Source of the DNA: Petrosia ficiformis | Lineage: Eukaryota > Porifera > Demospongiae > Haplosclerida > Petrosiidae | Length of the DNA: 64,000 nucleotides | Direction: 5' to 3' | Assembly (NCBI GenBank): GCA_947044365.1 | Contig: OX345636.1 | Location: 9,196,001-9,260,000, forward strand | Shown here: piece after piece, positions 10,330-22,640 of the stretch | How the letters are laid out: each line of letters starts with the position of its first letter | Numbering within the stretch: the first letter of the stretch is position 1 | Notes under the pieces: generated by a model | What the model was told of the DNA's origin: nothing | The model's input: the letters and a program-made list of their open reading frames with translations, nothing else | Database searches by the model: none | Made by a program: the position numbers and the translations under genes

Positions 10330-10331
<2 letters not shown>
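9891..10331. mobile_element. Tigger/pogo MITE
   Basis: Inverted ends begin TACCGTATAGTGGGAAAT on the left and, on the complement, ATACCGTATAGCGGGAAAT on the right, next to TA-rich DNA. The subterminal sequence is full of AACGAAAATTT repeats. The interior contains the transposase first-exon fragment listed separately. It lies just upstream of the first exon of TRAF-like paralogue 1 and could influence its promoter. Confidence 0.8.
10063..10182 (+). pseudogene. Tigger transposase first-exon fragment
   Basis: A 39-codon frame (MASYRYFKPDSSLPDPKGPL...) aligns with the start of the large Tigger transposase at 6168 (MALLKYLKKSSLLPNPDGPL), including the later ANEAV/ANKEV block. It stops just after a possible donor (GCGGTAAGA). 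The rest of the transposase is absent. Confidence 0.75.

Positions 10332-10390
<59 letters not shown>
10330..10390. repeat. (TA)n microsatellite
   Basis: A run of about 60 bp of alternating T and A directly abuts the right end of the Tigger MITE. Confidence 0.9.
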
Positions 10391-10392
<2 letters not shown>

Positions 10393-10399
10393 TCGAATG

Positions 10400-11110
10400 T
10401 AATTATACATCACGAGGGGAAGGGGAAAGACGGGGGCTCTTGTTAGGAATCGAATATGCTAATAATGTTTGTCTTGTATAGGATGAACAGCTGTGATGAG
10501 TATTAAACTGAACGAAAAGGACTACTGCTTTATTCACTACTCCTAACTGACTCCAAAAAAAATTATTAGCATTTTTATATATAAATGTGTCCACTACACT
10601 GTCATGTACAAAAGAAGGATATACTTTATGCTAACTGACAATTTCTTTTCCTTTTCAATCCAAACCATTTTGTTTAGTATTGTTATACAATATTGGAAAA
10701 GTAAGGCACTGCATGTGACCTAGTTAACCAAACAATTAGCCTGTATATAGTAGGCAATTTTAGTTTGTTAACTAGCTATATTACTGCAAAATTAAAATTG
10801 CTAAAATGATGATCATTAATTGGTTATTACATTTTTAAAAATGCGTGATTATACTGTATTTACTTGGTAATTACCTTCCAAAAAAGGTTACAATTACTTG
10901 TCCCAAATAGCACACTACCTGAAGAAAGTGTTAGAACAGTTGAAAAGTGAAAATAAGATGTACATGCATCTATAGTGTAATCACATCTTATTTTCACTTT
11001 TCAACTGTTCTAACACTTTCTTTTTTGATAATTTAATTATATTTATTTTCAACACATGCTGTAAGTGGTAAAATAACCTATGGAAGTAGTGGGATTTTTC
11101 CACTAAGGGG
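10400..11110. repeat. Upstream segmental duplicate of the 60.4-61.6 kb region
   Basis: This block matches 60455-61610 in the same order. Shared stretches include GATGAGTATTAAACTGAA-type sequence, the GGACTACTGCTTTATT/GGACCATTGCTTTATT region, and the AATTACTTGTCCCAAATA block. It lies upstream of TRAF-like paralogue 1 just as its partner lies upstream of paralogue 3, so the duplication covered gene and 5' flank. The far end (11030-11110) is inverted relative to the partner. Confidence 0.75.
10923..11025. repeat. Inverted repeat with 39-bp identical arms
   Basis: Arms starting AGAAAGTGTTAGAACAGTTG are exact reverse complements around a 22-bp loop. It lies exactly at the breakpoint where collinearity with the duplicate at 61.5 kb is lost and the following segment is inverted. 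Confidence 0.9.
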
Positions 11111-11156
11111 GTATGTATATATACACACTTCAGGTAGATTAAATTACAAATTTAAT

Positions 11157-11357
11157 CTTCAGAGTTAACTTGCATCAATGCAGACAGAACTGATGCCACT
11201 TTGCTGTCTACTTCAGCAGGACAAAGATTCAGTGCTAAAGCACTCATTGGCTTTTTGATACCCTTGGGATATTACACGATAAAAGAGAAGTATGCAGCCA
11301 ATAGTGCTAAAGGAACTTCTTTAATGAGAATTTCACTTTTGATATCAACACAGGCCT
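11157..11357 (-). pseudogene. Unidentified protein fragment
   Basis: The minus-strand frame reads ACVDIKSEILIKEVPLALLA..., has one in-frame TAA after AAYFSFIV, and continues YPKGIKKPMSALALNL to a TAA after NSED. The pattern (acidic helix, hydrophobic helix, YPKG block) recalls C-termini of uncharacterised multi-copy proteins in invertebrate genomes. I cannot name the family. Confidence 0.35.
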
Positions 11358-11359
11358 AT

Positions 11360-12320
11360 TGAAAAAAAAAATCTTAACATCTATTATCAGGAGCGCATGA
11401 ACCCCGCCGAAGGCAGTATCATTTGCTTCTTGATTCGAAGAAGTCTGCCTAGAAGTTTGTATGCTGTAATAAACTTATCAAGAACTTTAGGCGGCTTGAA
11501 TTTAGCCAAGAGATATCTCTGGGATGAATTACGTTATTAAAAGGAAATGGGTCTGGATCGAAAGTCTATCATTCTCCAAGGCAAATGGTTTGGGACATGT
11601 TCCTCTTCTTCAATGGAGCCTAGGTGTGCTAGTAATTTCATCCCAAGTCCTGGTTGAGGTCTTTAGTAATCAAGACAGGTTTTTCCTACAATAAAATACA
11701 ATGGAATTGGAGCCTTCCTTTTCAGGATATAGTTCCTATATAGGTATAAAAAGAATATATCAAGTGCAATGTAGTATGCATTATATGAAACACACTTTTG
11801 AGAAATCAATATGCTGGAGTATTTCCACACATCACAAAATTTAGTATCAGCAATGTAGCTGTATATATATAGTTTATGTACATGTGTAGCAAAACAAAAC
11901 AATGTAATATTAGCACACAGCACAGTATACAATTTAATTATCTTACTGTTAAAATAAGTATACACTCAGTGTTTAATGTGTCTTCTAGAGAAGCTGAGTA
12001 GCTCCCAAGTATCAAGATAATAATGGATACTATATATTGCATTTTATGCAAAACTGCACAACATTTAAAATAAAGACACTTATTTCATGGAAAACACAAC
12101 TTCTATATACAACACATACTCGCGTAAGTGATATAATTATATTAAAACCACGTGGAAAGAGGGATGGGCCTATGGGCCATAAAAAATCACCATCAAACAT
12201 TGTTTGTTTTGTTACGCGTATGTATGACTTACAGTTCAAGTGTTTTCACTGAATTGCGGTGAGCGATAAGTAAGTTACAAACCGCTAATGATATTCATAA
12301 ACCTCCTATGATATTACACA
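11360..12320. other. Intergenic DNA without recognisable gene
   Basis: No coding frame with family resemblance is seen. A GC-richer patch at 11385-11460 contains GGAGCGCATGAACCCCGCC; a similar motif in reverse orientation occurs at 18957-18995, so this may be a repeat end. Confidence 0.4.
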
Positions 12321-12365
12321 CAGGGGCGGATCTACAGGGGGGCAGGCAGGGCAATTGCCCCTCCC
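12321..12365. repeat. hAT-like transposon terminus
   Basis: CAGGGGCGGATCTACAGG followed by a G-rich stretch and CAATTGCCCCTCCC resembles the ends of hAT-family elements in many animals. No matching opposite end or 8-bp duplication was identified nearby, so this is probably a relic. Confidence 0.45.
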
Positions 12366-12544
12366 AAGTTTTTATTTGTATGAAAATTTATTTGAAAATT
12401 ATAAAAAATAGGATTCTGTGAGTTTTTCACATAAATGACACATGGTCTATGAATATCGTTAGCAGTTATACTTGCAGTAACCTCACCTACTAATCTTTTC
12501 ACCAGGATTCATAAACACTTGACAAACTGATGTACATGTACAGA

Positions 12545-12723
12545 AAGTCCACCAGACCCTTCCCGTCATATAGCCGAGTGTTGGGTCTGGCCAAGATAGA
12601 CCCTTTTCCTCTAAGCAAAGGGTGTGGCTCGCCAGATACATCAGAGGGCGGTTACTTGCAGGCTCAGTTGCAGCACCTGACCACATCCAACAGTAGTCTG
12701 GTGTGGCCCGCTATGCGAGACTA
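12545..12723. repeat. TAGTCT-type terminal repeats, degraded copy
   Basis: This short copy contains CCAGACCCTTCCCG near the left and ends GCGAGACTA on the right, matching the ends of the element at 7792-9373 and the RecQ-side terminus at 53316-53360. It is probably a collapsed non-autonomous member of that family. Confidence 0.6.
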
Positions 12724-14317
12724 ATCCAACAATGTTTAGCTGAGTGGCCGTGGTTGTATAATTACAATATTGAGTAAGGATGGAAATAAATGTCATTTGG
12801 TTCAAAGGGGAAATTGAAGGTAAAGTGAATGTGTGCTCAAGTAGAGAGACCAGCAGGATGATTGCAATCAGAAATAGTGTTGCTAAAATATTTATCATTA
12901 AAAAAACCTCTATGAAATATATTATCAATAAAAAAAATCTGATTATTGAAGTATGAAATTGTAAATAATGTAATCTGCAAACAATATGAATGAAGGATTT
13001 AAACATCTTACCATAAAATTAATTATTTTCTAACTAAATTTGGCATCTAGAAGTAAAACAGGACATCTCGGATACCAAATAGCAACTATCAGTCAGAACT
13101 ATATCATATATAATGTAATATATAATCATATATAATATACATTGAATTCACCACCAAGGACTTGGTTGCTGTAATTTAGGAACACAATCATCTAATGATA
13201 GAAAAACAGAAAGTAAATTGAAATTAAGATCATAGCCGCAATAACTGGACTAGTAATAAATCATTAATGATTTAGGACTGCTTGTTTATCATAGCGTTAA
13301 AAATGAATACTTAGCAGAAAATATGCAAGTTGACTACAAATTGTAACCCTATAAAAATGTTATGAAAACTATCCTTGCAGTCACACTTTTAAAAGGGACA
13401 GGTATAAACCGGATCACTTGGAACACCCAGATTGCCCTGACAGCCTATGTTTGAGCATGTGCGCTGAGCAAACAAAAAAAATTACTATGCACGTAGCTGC
13501 AATTAATATGTGTGCACACGCTAATATAACACGTGTGATGACCTCGCCTTTTATTATAGTGATGAAAAGATCTAGGACTGTATGAGAAGTTTAAATGACA
13601 AGGGCGTCATACGTTCCAAGGGTGGTCATATATCTCAAAGGCCCCTAGAGTAGTCACACATTGCAAGGACTCCTTAATCAACTAACGAAGCACAATTTTG
13701 GTATCTATGACTTTGTTATAAGGTTTTCTGTCTAACTAAGTAAGTTAAAAGTCTGTGTTGTCTAAAATGTGGAGGTTATCTGTAAAAGTTTGGGTGTTGC
13801 CCTTCGGACTATTAAACATTCAAGCCTTGCTATATTCTGCTGATAGCAAGGTATACATTTTACACCTATGGCATTCTGAACAACTCATCTTTCCAGTAAA
13901 GGAAGTTAGTTTTATAAAACAGGAGAGTTAAAAAGGTGAAAAAAGTATTTATTATGCGCTCCACCATACATTTTCTTGAAAATTAATTTGGGAATGTAGC
14001 CCAGTGTAATTATAGGCATGATCCGGGCAATCTGGCAATCCGGTTGATCAGGTTAGTACACAGTCCCCTTTTAAAATATTGCCTACTATAATAACTGTTA
14101 TTTCAGTGACAAACAGTTGAAAGGAGTGCCTAATAACCATGAAGCACATTGATTTGCCTACAATTATGTGAAAGGATATGCATATTGTTAGTTCATGTAC
14201 CTACAGTCAACATGTATTAGTTTAGTTGATCATGCCCTCATGAAATAATTAATGAGCTGAAAGTTTGCACACTATATGCATGCATTTTTTGCACACTTTT
14301 TAAAAGTTCTTTTTTAC
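12724..14317. other. Intergenic DNA with a dispersed-repeat copy
   Basis: Most of this stretch has no recognisable gene. 13040-13400 is a diverged minus-orientation copy of the repeat that contains the KLQQL exon-like cassette (compare 19540-19830, 29210-29760 and 63650-63800). The rest is AT-rich and unassigned. Confidence 0.4.
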
Positions 14318-14592
14318 AATACACTTCAGCTACGACAATCATCAATTCCGCTGGTTTGTTGAAGCTTGAGGATCAAGATTGCATTTGTTATGCACCATGC
14401 CCATTAATTGACCGAGCCGCCCACTATGATATACAAACGTATGTGATACAAATAATATAACAGTGGATCATACTGGGGTGCTTAGTCAATTAATGGGTAT
14501 CCAGGTGCATAACAAACGGATTCTTGAGCTTTGAGTTTCAACAAACCAGCAGAACTGATCATGATAGTTGTTGTAGCTGAAGTGTACTGTAA
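14318..14592. repeat. Foldback MITE
   Basis: Two imperfect inverted arms of about 120 bp start from ACACTTCAGCTAC on each strand and share CTGGTTTGTTGAA, TTTGTTATGCACC and CCCATTAATTGAC. The internal CAATTAATGGG motif also occurs in the repeats at 19990, 21390 and 58100. Confidence 0.75.
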
Positions 14593-14929
14593 ATGTAATT
14601 ATAAAAGAGCTGTTAAAAAAGGAAGAAGAATGGAAAAGCAAGTAATTTTTATAGTATATAGCTATGTTGTTGCTACTTTCATTGTTAATACATAACTATG
14701 ATAATTAATAAAAGGTGTGGTATTTACAAAATGGTATCCCTTCACTAGCAACTGGCTAAAAATATTCCTTGATTAGGTCAAGAAACAGAGCTGTATAACG
14801 ATAGTTGTGGAATTTACCTATAAATAGATTAATTTGTATTCATGCTAAAACTACTTTGATAGCTGCACAAACGTAGAAATGCATTTTAATAAAAAAAAAG
14901 TAATAATAATTATGATCAACATTTACCCA

Positions 14930-15080
14930 GTTTGGCTACTCGTTATTTCTCTAAAACGTCTGGCATCTAAAAGGTCTTGTTAGTCATAAAAAAATCACTG
15001 AATATCAACAGGTAAGTATGTACATGTATTTAATTATATTAATAGCAGAAATTTCAACCCATCACTTGCAATTAAAATGT
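14930..15080. repeat. Copy of the 37.9/41.6 kb dispersed repeat
   Basis: The blocks GTTAGTCATAAAA, GCAGAAATTTCA and CTTGCAATTAAAATGTATGG align with the inverted pair at 37876-38245 and 41590-41975. It is a shorter, diverged copy. Confidence 0.55.
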
Positions 15081-15226
15081 ATGGTTGTTACATTTAATGC
15101 CTGTTTCATCAAAACATAACATTGTACATAGTTAATGTATTAACTATTATTACCTTTCAATAGGTAGTATAGGATGAAAAAACCAACTGTTACACTGAAA
15201 AAAAGAGCAATCCATAAACAATGCTG

Positions 15227-18200
15227 TTATCGTCTAATGGTCTTTAGCTTTTTATCTACAAAGTACTTATGATCCAATTTTGTGTCACGCCTTGATTGCA
15301 ACCGTTCAAACGATATCATCTCATCAAAAAGTTTAAGATTCAAAAAATCTTCATGAGCCACTACTTGTTCTTGCACTTTCTGTTTCACAGCTCTTGATAT
15401 AGCTATCTCATTGGCTAGATCTACAATTCTTTTCTCTATGGTTTCTATTTTTGCTTCAGGAGGACGTTGAATACACTCATCTTTTTCATGCGCTTCTAGT
15501 TCACAGAAATGTATTTTTTCATCACATCCATAACAATACTCCATCTTTCTGAATAGACACTCTTCTTTGAGATGTTCCTCTTGAAAACACAGCTGATTTC
15601 TCCAGTGACAACCTTTCTTGTAATACTTACACTGGACTTCAAGTGGTAGAAGGTTCTCATTAATTGCTTCATCCAAAAATGTGTCATACGTTTCATTATC
15701 ACAAGAAGGACATGCACCAAATAGCTCAATGCAAACCTTTGAATAAAGTAAGAGATGAATATACAAATAATTATGAAAAAACTAATAAAATTTACATGTG
15801 TCTATCCCAACCTACTAAAGCAACAGTATAGTGTATGAGTTGCCTAGTACAGTTTATGTAATATTTCATATAACCTACTAAAGAGACTGCTATGTGCACA
15901 GTATTTTATAACTGGATACATGAATAGGCCAGCTGTGTCTTCATAATTATAAAAATTACTCAAAGAACATAATATAAATTACACTGTAAACGTTAATAGG
16001 TTATTATAACCTCATTTGTTTACATGAGTTTTGAATTTTGATACAATATGTTCCTGAGATCAATTACTGATTTCTTTTTTAGCTAGCTATAATGTTTGCA
16101 AGTAGTAATTTATTTCTTTTGATATTAATCTAATAATTGACTAGTATGCAATAACATGCCATGATAAAGAATGGAGAATCCCACAGTAATTTAGGTACAG
16201 CACATGTTATTTGTTAATGTACATACTATTTAATCTGTTGTTTTGACAGATACTAGAACGGGTATGATAATAATATACCACAGGTTATACCTATAAAACT
16301 ATGTGTTATACGCTGTATGTACTTTATGTAATAGCCAATAGTAGTTGTAAATATTACCTAGAAGAGGAAAAGCAAATCAGCATTGTTGAAAATAAAATTA
16401 CATTGAAATCAATTGTAGTTTAAAATGACCCATTACGTTTTATATAGCAGTCAATTATAACAGTATGATTTAATATTACAAATTGAAATGGTACAGATAC
16501 CAAGAAAATTCCTGAGTTGGACACAAAGCATTGTCATGAGACAATACGTATGTCCAACGAGTGATATTTCTCTGATATCTGTATGATATCTATATAGCTA
16601 GCTTTTCCAAAAAACAGTTAGCATTGTAGAACAATCATGATAAGGAGCTTTTGTAAGGTAAAACCCAGATCTTGAGCAGCCATCGCTTGACAAGCGAGAA
16701 AGTTTAGTACAGTATTGGGCATAGATAAAGCTCTGTAACTTCTCAGGTTATGACTAGTACTACAATAAAACATCTGGTCAGGTGACTTTCAGTAAAATAA
16801 CATACAAAGTTATATGCATACTTCCAGTAAAATATCTTCATAGTGCATGATTTGAGCGTCTCATTGAAAATGTTTGGGATTCGTTGTTTCCATGGCAAAC
16901 ATAATAGATAATTATATTACACATCATAACTGTCATCATATATAATTATATGCATGGTAGCACATATACCATGCATATAATTATATAAAAGGTATAGAAT
17001 GTACAACACTCTCTAGATTCCATACAAATTGAAATTTGCTGTAAGTTAGTTATTCAAGTGGCTAGAATATCCATACATTGGATCAAAGCAAAACTAATAA
17101 TTTTGGAGATAACCTAGCATTGATTAGTCTGACCGTCCAAAGCATTTACAAAGATTATACGGACCTGTATAATCAGGAGCCTAATGGCACTTAAAGAGAG
17201 AATACTTCAATATCCAAATACATCTAGACATCCTAGCTAGGTACATACCTGTAATTCCAATTCATTATTTTTGGTATCGTCAATTTTGAAATTTTAATTA
17301 AGGTTATGCTCTATTATGTAAGGAGTACATGAATCCCAAGGAGCATACAACAGCTATATGAAAGCTGTGTCAACCTTTGTACTCGAGATAATGAAGCACC
17401 TTTGGTGCATGGCCTTGCCGTTGTAGCTTAAGGATAGGTTGCAATTGCAACAATTAAATAAATGAGATGCAAGAGAGAAAGTAACAAGCTTAAATTTGAA
17501 TTTGTTGTTTATATAAAGTTGAAAGAACACATGGAAGATGACTAAGAATGATTCTCCATCAGCTATACTGCTTTGCACTAGTATAATAACTATATTACTT
17601 ACAGTCAAATTACATAATATACTCTTCCAACAAATATTCATTAACTCATTCATTATATACCAAAATATCATATGCCACAACTGTCAGTTACTAAAGATAA
17701 TTATCCTATAATGAATAGTACATTGTTACAACTACAATGAGCAAAAACATTGAACTTACAGTTCAAATATATGTAATTTGAAAGTCAAACAAAAGTTCAA
17801 TAATAGCGACCAGTTCAGAAAGGAAGGTATTGCTCTAAACTGACCTCCACGTTTGATCTCACATGATCACATTGGGTGTGGCTGAGGGTGTGGGTTATTG
17901 CAAGTAAATGGCAGAAACTGGAGAGCTTACAGAGATAGAATGTATGAGTCTGTAACTTGCTAGAACAATGTCTGTGGCAAATCTCTTTTCAATACGATTT
18001 TGATAAACTTCTCTACTCTATCAAGTCTTTAATTAAATTGACGCTTAAAGCATTTGGCTAGGATCTGTAGTGATTTTAGCATTTTCCATTCTAAGTAACT
18101 TTTCATACAGTTTACTTCATTATAAAAACAACAGAGCAATAGAAGACCATATTTTTGAACAGATCAGAAACTTTGGCGGCTGTAGGAGGTATGCGTTTGA

Positions 18201-19250
18201 AGTTATAACTGTTCAAAATAAAAAAAGTTGGGAAGGAATGAATGAATAACTTGCTAAAACAATGTCTGTGGCAAATCTCTTTTTAATACGATTTTGATAA
18301 ACTTGTTTCTCTACTCTATCAAGTCTTTAAATCGACGCTTAAATAAAAAAAGTTGGGACAGACAGAATGAATGAATGAATGACCAAAGTACTAAGACTCG
18401 CTCACGCGTAGGCGCGGCGAGCCAATAATATTCATAATGTGTTTTAAGTGCTAGTGGTAAACTTACACGCCTAGCGCCGTATCCTGCATGTGATACAAAT
18501 TGCGACAAAAGCTGTATACTAGACGGCTGTTGAAGAAGGAGGTGAAGTATCTTATAAGTAGAGTGGATGCTGTTCATTTTATGAGCAACTAACCTTCCTC
18601 AGAAGTTCTTGCGAAGTCTATCCATCGTTGTTTTGACCTGTAGCCTTTTCTTTTTGGGTTGCCACATATTTTATACACTCCCATATTCTTCGTTGCCTCT
18701 TGAGGTAGTGAAGCAAGCGATGTTGATCTGGTTCTCTTCAAAGGACGTAGGCTCACTACAGCTGCCTTTCTCTTTCCTAACTCCATTAGTGTTTACACTA
18801 ATACTATACTATACTCCACGTGCATTGGGTGCAGTTTGTTGGTAAATTTTTGTGTATTGTCAGCCACTTAGCGCCTCTGCCTTGTTTGCTTAGTGTTTGC
18901 CTATATATGGGAAATTTGTCGGACAAAGGTTGACACAGCATTTTATATAGCAGTTGTACGCTCCTTCCCGGCCTCCGGAGGGGTTCATGCGCTTCATGTG
19001 ATTACGTACATACAATAATAATTATATACATGACTAATTGGCATATTCAATTCCTAACCTTGCAAACAAGTCCATTACAACATGTCAAACGATGTGGTTC
19101 TCTCAATATCAAATGACATCTACAACACTTCAAATCTGGATCAATTTGAGGCTGAAGAAACAAACATTCTTCATAACCTTCAGTAGGATCTTCAAATACT
19201 ATTCGATGTGGAAGAGAATGAAGATTGATAGTTTGGTTCTCACTACTCAT
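15227..19250 (-). CDS. RING/TRAF-type zinc finger protein, paralogue 2 (truncated before membrane anchor)
   Basis: Exon 1 (19250-19059, 64 codons) and exon 2 (15736-15227) join in phase 0 over a 3322-bp intron with the same splice sites as paralogue 1. They encode 233 residues: the RING-like array lacking its histidine (CCNGLVC), CPSC, and two TRAF-type fingers. One finger residue differs from the paralogues (MEYCYGCDE against MECRYGCDE), so a zinc-ligand cysteine is shifted by one. The coiled coil is much shorter than in the others. A TAA follows KLKTIRR. In the same frame after the stop lies WIALFFSVTVGFFILYYLL, matching the membrane anchor of paralogues 1 and 3. The product would be soluble unless the stop is read through. 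It is either a young pseudogene or a decoy-like soluble form; the sequence does not settle this. Confidence 0.75.
17957..18346. repeat. Direct repeat pair within intron
   Basis: A block of about 95 bp (ACTTGCTAGAACAATGTCTG... to GACGCTTAAA) at 17957-18050 is repeated at 18252-18346 with few changes. It could be the ends of a small insertion or a local duplication. Confidence 0.8.
18594..18786 (-). other. Possible first-exon fragment of unknown basic protein
   Basis: An ATG-led frame of 64 codons (MELGKRKAAVVSLRPLKRTR...) is strongly basic and ends at GAAG/GTTAGT, a plausible donor. No continuing exon is apparent downstream on the minus strand. It lies inside the intron of TRAF-like paralogue 2. 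It may be a captured first exon in a non-autonomous transposon, since the flanking CTTCCCGGCCTCCGG block is GC-rich. Not identified. Confidence 0.35.
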
Positions 19251-19333
19251 GGCTCTCAAGTCAGTCAGGGCGTGATTGAAACAACAAAACCTTGCTCTGG
19301 ATCTGCACCAATAAGAGTGGGGGGGATCCAAAG

Positions 19334-19383
19334 TAGTCTGGCGAGCCCAGCCCCTTCGCATGAGAGAGGAAGGGTCTGGCGAA
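19334..19383. repeat. TAGTCT-type terminal repeat
   Basis: TAGTCTGGCGAGCCCAGCCC followed by CTTCGCATGAGAGAGGAAGGG matches the ends of the 54123-54512 MITE and the RecQ-side terminus at 53316-53360. It sits about 85 bp upstream of the first exon of TRAF-like paralogue 2. Confidence 0.65.
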
Positions 19384-19404
19384 ACGCGTGCATTGAATCT
19401 GTCT

Positions 19405-19515
19405 CAAGACCATATATACTCTAATTATATTTCGTGAGCTTGCATCAACCTTTTTTTAGCATATGCCCTCCACTAACCAGCACGATCACTAACTGGCACG
19501 GCACACATGCCTGGC
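19405..19515. repeat. MITE half with satellite-like flank
   Basis: The segment ACTCTAATTATATTTCGTGA...GCATCAACC matches one arm of the MITEs at 23304-23485 and 28753-28934. About 20 bp on, CCACTAACCAGCACGATCAC and TAACTGGCACGGCAC also follow the MITE at 28971-29010 and resemble the 60-bp satellite unit at 27.7-28.6 kb. Confidence 0.6.
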
Positions 19516-19840
19516 CATGGTCACAAATAGGTTATGCAATTTGTAGTCAACTTGCACATTATCAGATAAGTGTTCTTGTAGTATCATGTTAATAAACAGG
19601 TCTTAAATCAGCACGAATGGTCACATGTAGACACAGTATTTATAATCTTGATTTTATTTTCAGTTTAGTTTTTGTTTTCCATCTATAGCTGATTGTGATG
19701 CTAAATTGCAGCAACTGATCATGAGAGGTTGGTGGAGCTCATTGTGTGTATTAAACATCAGACTGCAAAGGATGGTATTTATAGGGTTACAATTTGTAGT
19801 CAACTTGCACATTTTTTGCTAAGTATATTGTAGTTTTTAT

Positions 19841-19885
19841 GGCCCGTAGGGCCATCCCTATAATTGCTTTCCACGGGGTTTAATG

Positions 19886-19917
<32 letters not shown>

Positions 19918-21750
19918 TCTTGTGTCACTTGCGCGACTATGCGTTGTATACGTAGTTAAGGAAGTTGCATCATTCCCGGGGGGCTCGGTCAATTAATGGG
20001 CGTGGCGCGTAAAAGAACGCGCGTTTGAGCTACAGACCAGCCAGGAAGATTCAGAATGGATGTAAAACTGCTAATAACTGTTGTATATAGCAGAGAAACA
20101 GTATAGATATTATGCAAGAATCTTTAACAAGTAAGTATGATAAGTTGTTGAGTTTCAGACACGAGGAAGTCATCATTTAGAACCTTAAAGGAGTACCTCA
20201 GTCAGTTCATCAGACATCTGTGTATTTAGACTGCAATTAGGCTTACACTTACGTCTTCAGGCCCCAGGAGTACACAGAAAGGTAGAAACACTAGTGCCAT
20301 CAACAATGCTTAATACATAGTCATCACAAAGCAAATATAGGGATGTTTTTTTCTCTATATATCTTGTTAACACTATGATAAACAAGTGGTCCTAAATCAT
20401 TAATAGTGCAGTTATTGGATGTTAAGTTATGATCTTAAATATATTTTTTCAATTTACTTTCTGTTTTTCTATCTGCAGACGATTATGATTCTAAATTGCA
20501 GCAACTGAGAGGTTAGTGGTGTTAATAGAGCTCAATGTGCGTATATACCAAAAGGGTTTATTAAAAGGCTTTATCCCTTGTATGATTGAAGTATAATAGT
20601 ATAGTTCTTTTGAAGTGCTAATGTTCATAGTTTTGCAGAAAATTCGTTAATAGGTAGACGGACATAACCCTCCACATGCAGCACCACCTTTGTGAGTGAG
20701 GGTTATTAACAATTGTATTCAACATAAGCAGTACTATTTTACTTTATGTTCTGTGATTTGTTACTTTCTACTATAGCAAACATTGAAAAAATACACAATT
20801 GCTGTAAATTTGAATCAATATGGGGAATTATAGAAGGTCTGTGAGTCAGATTTATTCTAATTTTGAGATGGAAATATACATTAGAATGCTCAAATTATAT
20901 AAATTACAATAAACAGATTTGCAGTTCCATTTCTTGAGTTGCAATTCATCCCAGTCTTTGGATATAGTGTTGTTGCAACCAACACAAGCATTGTATGTAT
21001 ATATAATTATTATATATACTGCAATATATTGAGAAAAAGGTATTCCTATATATATAATTGCTTTATGATGACAATGTATCAATCATTGGTCATGGCACTA
21101 GTGTCTCTACCTTTCTGTGTACTTGAAAAGTGGGGCCTGAAGAAGTAAGTGTAATTGCAGCCTGAGTACACATATCAGTCTTTGATGAAACTGAAGTACT
21201 CCTTGAAGGTTTTAAATGATGACTTCTTGTGTCTGAAACTAAACAACCTATTGTACTTTCTTGCATTATCTTTATGCTGCTTCTCTGCTATATACAACAG
21301 TTATTAGTATTAGTTGTAGTTTTACATTCTTACAAATTTTCCTGCTTGTCTGTAGCTTGAGCACACTTTCTTTTACACTCTGTGCCCATTAATTGCCTGA
21401 GCACTTGAACCCCGAAAGAATGATGCAACATCCACCTGGTCCGGAAACGTTTCTCGGATGGTATCCAGTAGCCGATGAAACATACTCGGATCGTATATAA
21501 TTTTGTAGGAGGGCCTCACATAGGTATATAGGGTTAAAATCAGAACAACGTTTCCTGGATTAGTGATTTGGTATCTGGTCTTGGCATGAAACGTACGTGG
21601 ATCCTGAACCAGAGAAAAGTTTCCAGACTGGCTGAAACGTCAATTTCCTTTACAGGTAACTACATATACAACGCATAGTCGTGATAATTATGTATATATA
21701 AGTTCGAACCTGTAGGAAAGCAATTATAGGGATGGCCCTATGGGCGGGCC
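19841..21750. repeat. 1.9-kb foldback element
   Basis: The left arm starts GGCCCGTAGGGCCATCCCTA. The right arm, on the complement, starts GGCCCGCCCATAGGGCCATC. Arms of several hundred base pairs share a GCTTTCC block, a tract near the (TA)n run, the GTTGTATAC/GTATACAAC region and a block around AGTACACAGAAAGGTAG (20258 and inverted at 21100). Left-arm-only copies occur at 40108-40500 and 57965-58300. The interior carries one KLQQL exon-like cassette (20474-20513). No transposase is encoded. Confidence 0.65.
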
Positions 21751-21759
21751 ACTGGTATT

Positions 21760-22640
21760 TGTTATGTCATGTTGATATTTGTATATATATAATTATTATT
21801 ATTACATTGTAATAATGCATGTGGAAAACATATCATGGTACTAGTATATATAGTTTACATAAGCAAAATTGTTCTTTACAACACATGCAGATAAATTTTA
21901 TGAAATATTGGATTACTATTTGCCTTGGAAGTTTAAACCAGATAAAAGGATAACTGCAATATAAATTTTGGAAGTTCACTAGTTTTTCTGAATAGAATTA
22001 ATATTACAAACTTTACAAAGTTATAAAATCATTTTTACTAGTTTCATTCATATATTATACTTATTATTATGCATTTTTTTGAAAGGCACAATAATATAAT
22101 CTCTGTACACGCATGTGTTTGTGTTAAGGCGATATGATAATTGGTATTGCTAGAGATCTAACAGTGGTTTTATAGTTTATACACATGCCCCTCTATCCTA
22201 GAGGCACTTGTAGGGTAGGATTTCTGAATCAATCTGAGCAAGAGTGGTTGATATTGTAACCCTTATTCACCTCCCAACATCGTTAACTGTGAGTCACCTT
22301 TCATGGACCATCATTCTTATTGTGGGTTCAATTTCTTGATGATGAACTTCGTCAATAATATATAACAGTACTCATTAATTATATCTGTGCAAAAGCATAA
22401 GCACACCTGCCCGACAAATAGCCACTATCTGGTGCTTATAGTTTCTCTGCTAGTCAATAACACTATACTCACTGCCTGTATAATTCCATATAACCTGTGT
22501 AATTTTATTTTATTAGTAGAGAGGAAGATTCAAATAGTTTTGCTTGCTACCTGTAACACTGAGGTATAGGTAGCACTTAGTTCTGTACTGTACTATATAG
22601 TAGTTTAATTCATGAGATATTACTCGTAATAGTAGAGGTG
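21760..22640. other. AT-rich spacer
   Basis: No gene, RNA or clear repeat structure is recognised. Confidence 0.5.
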
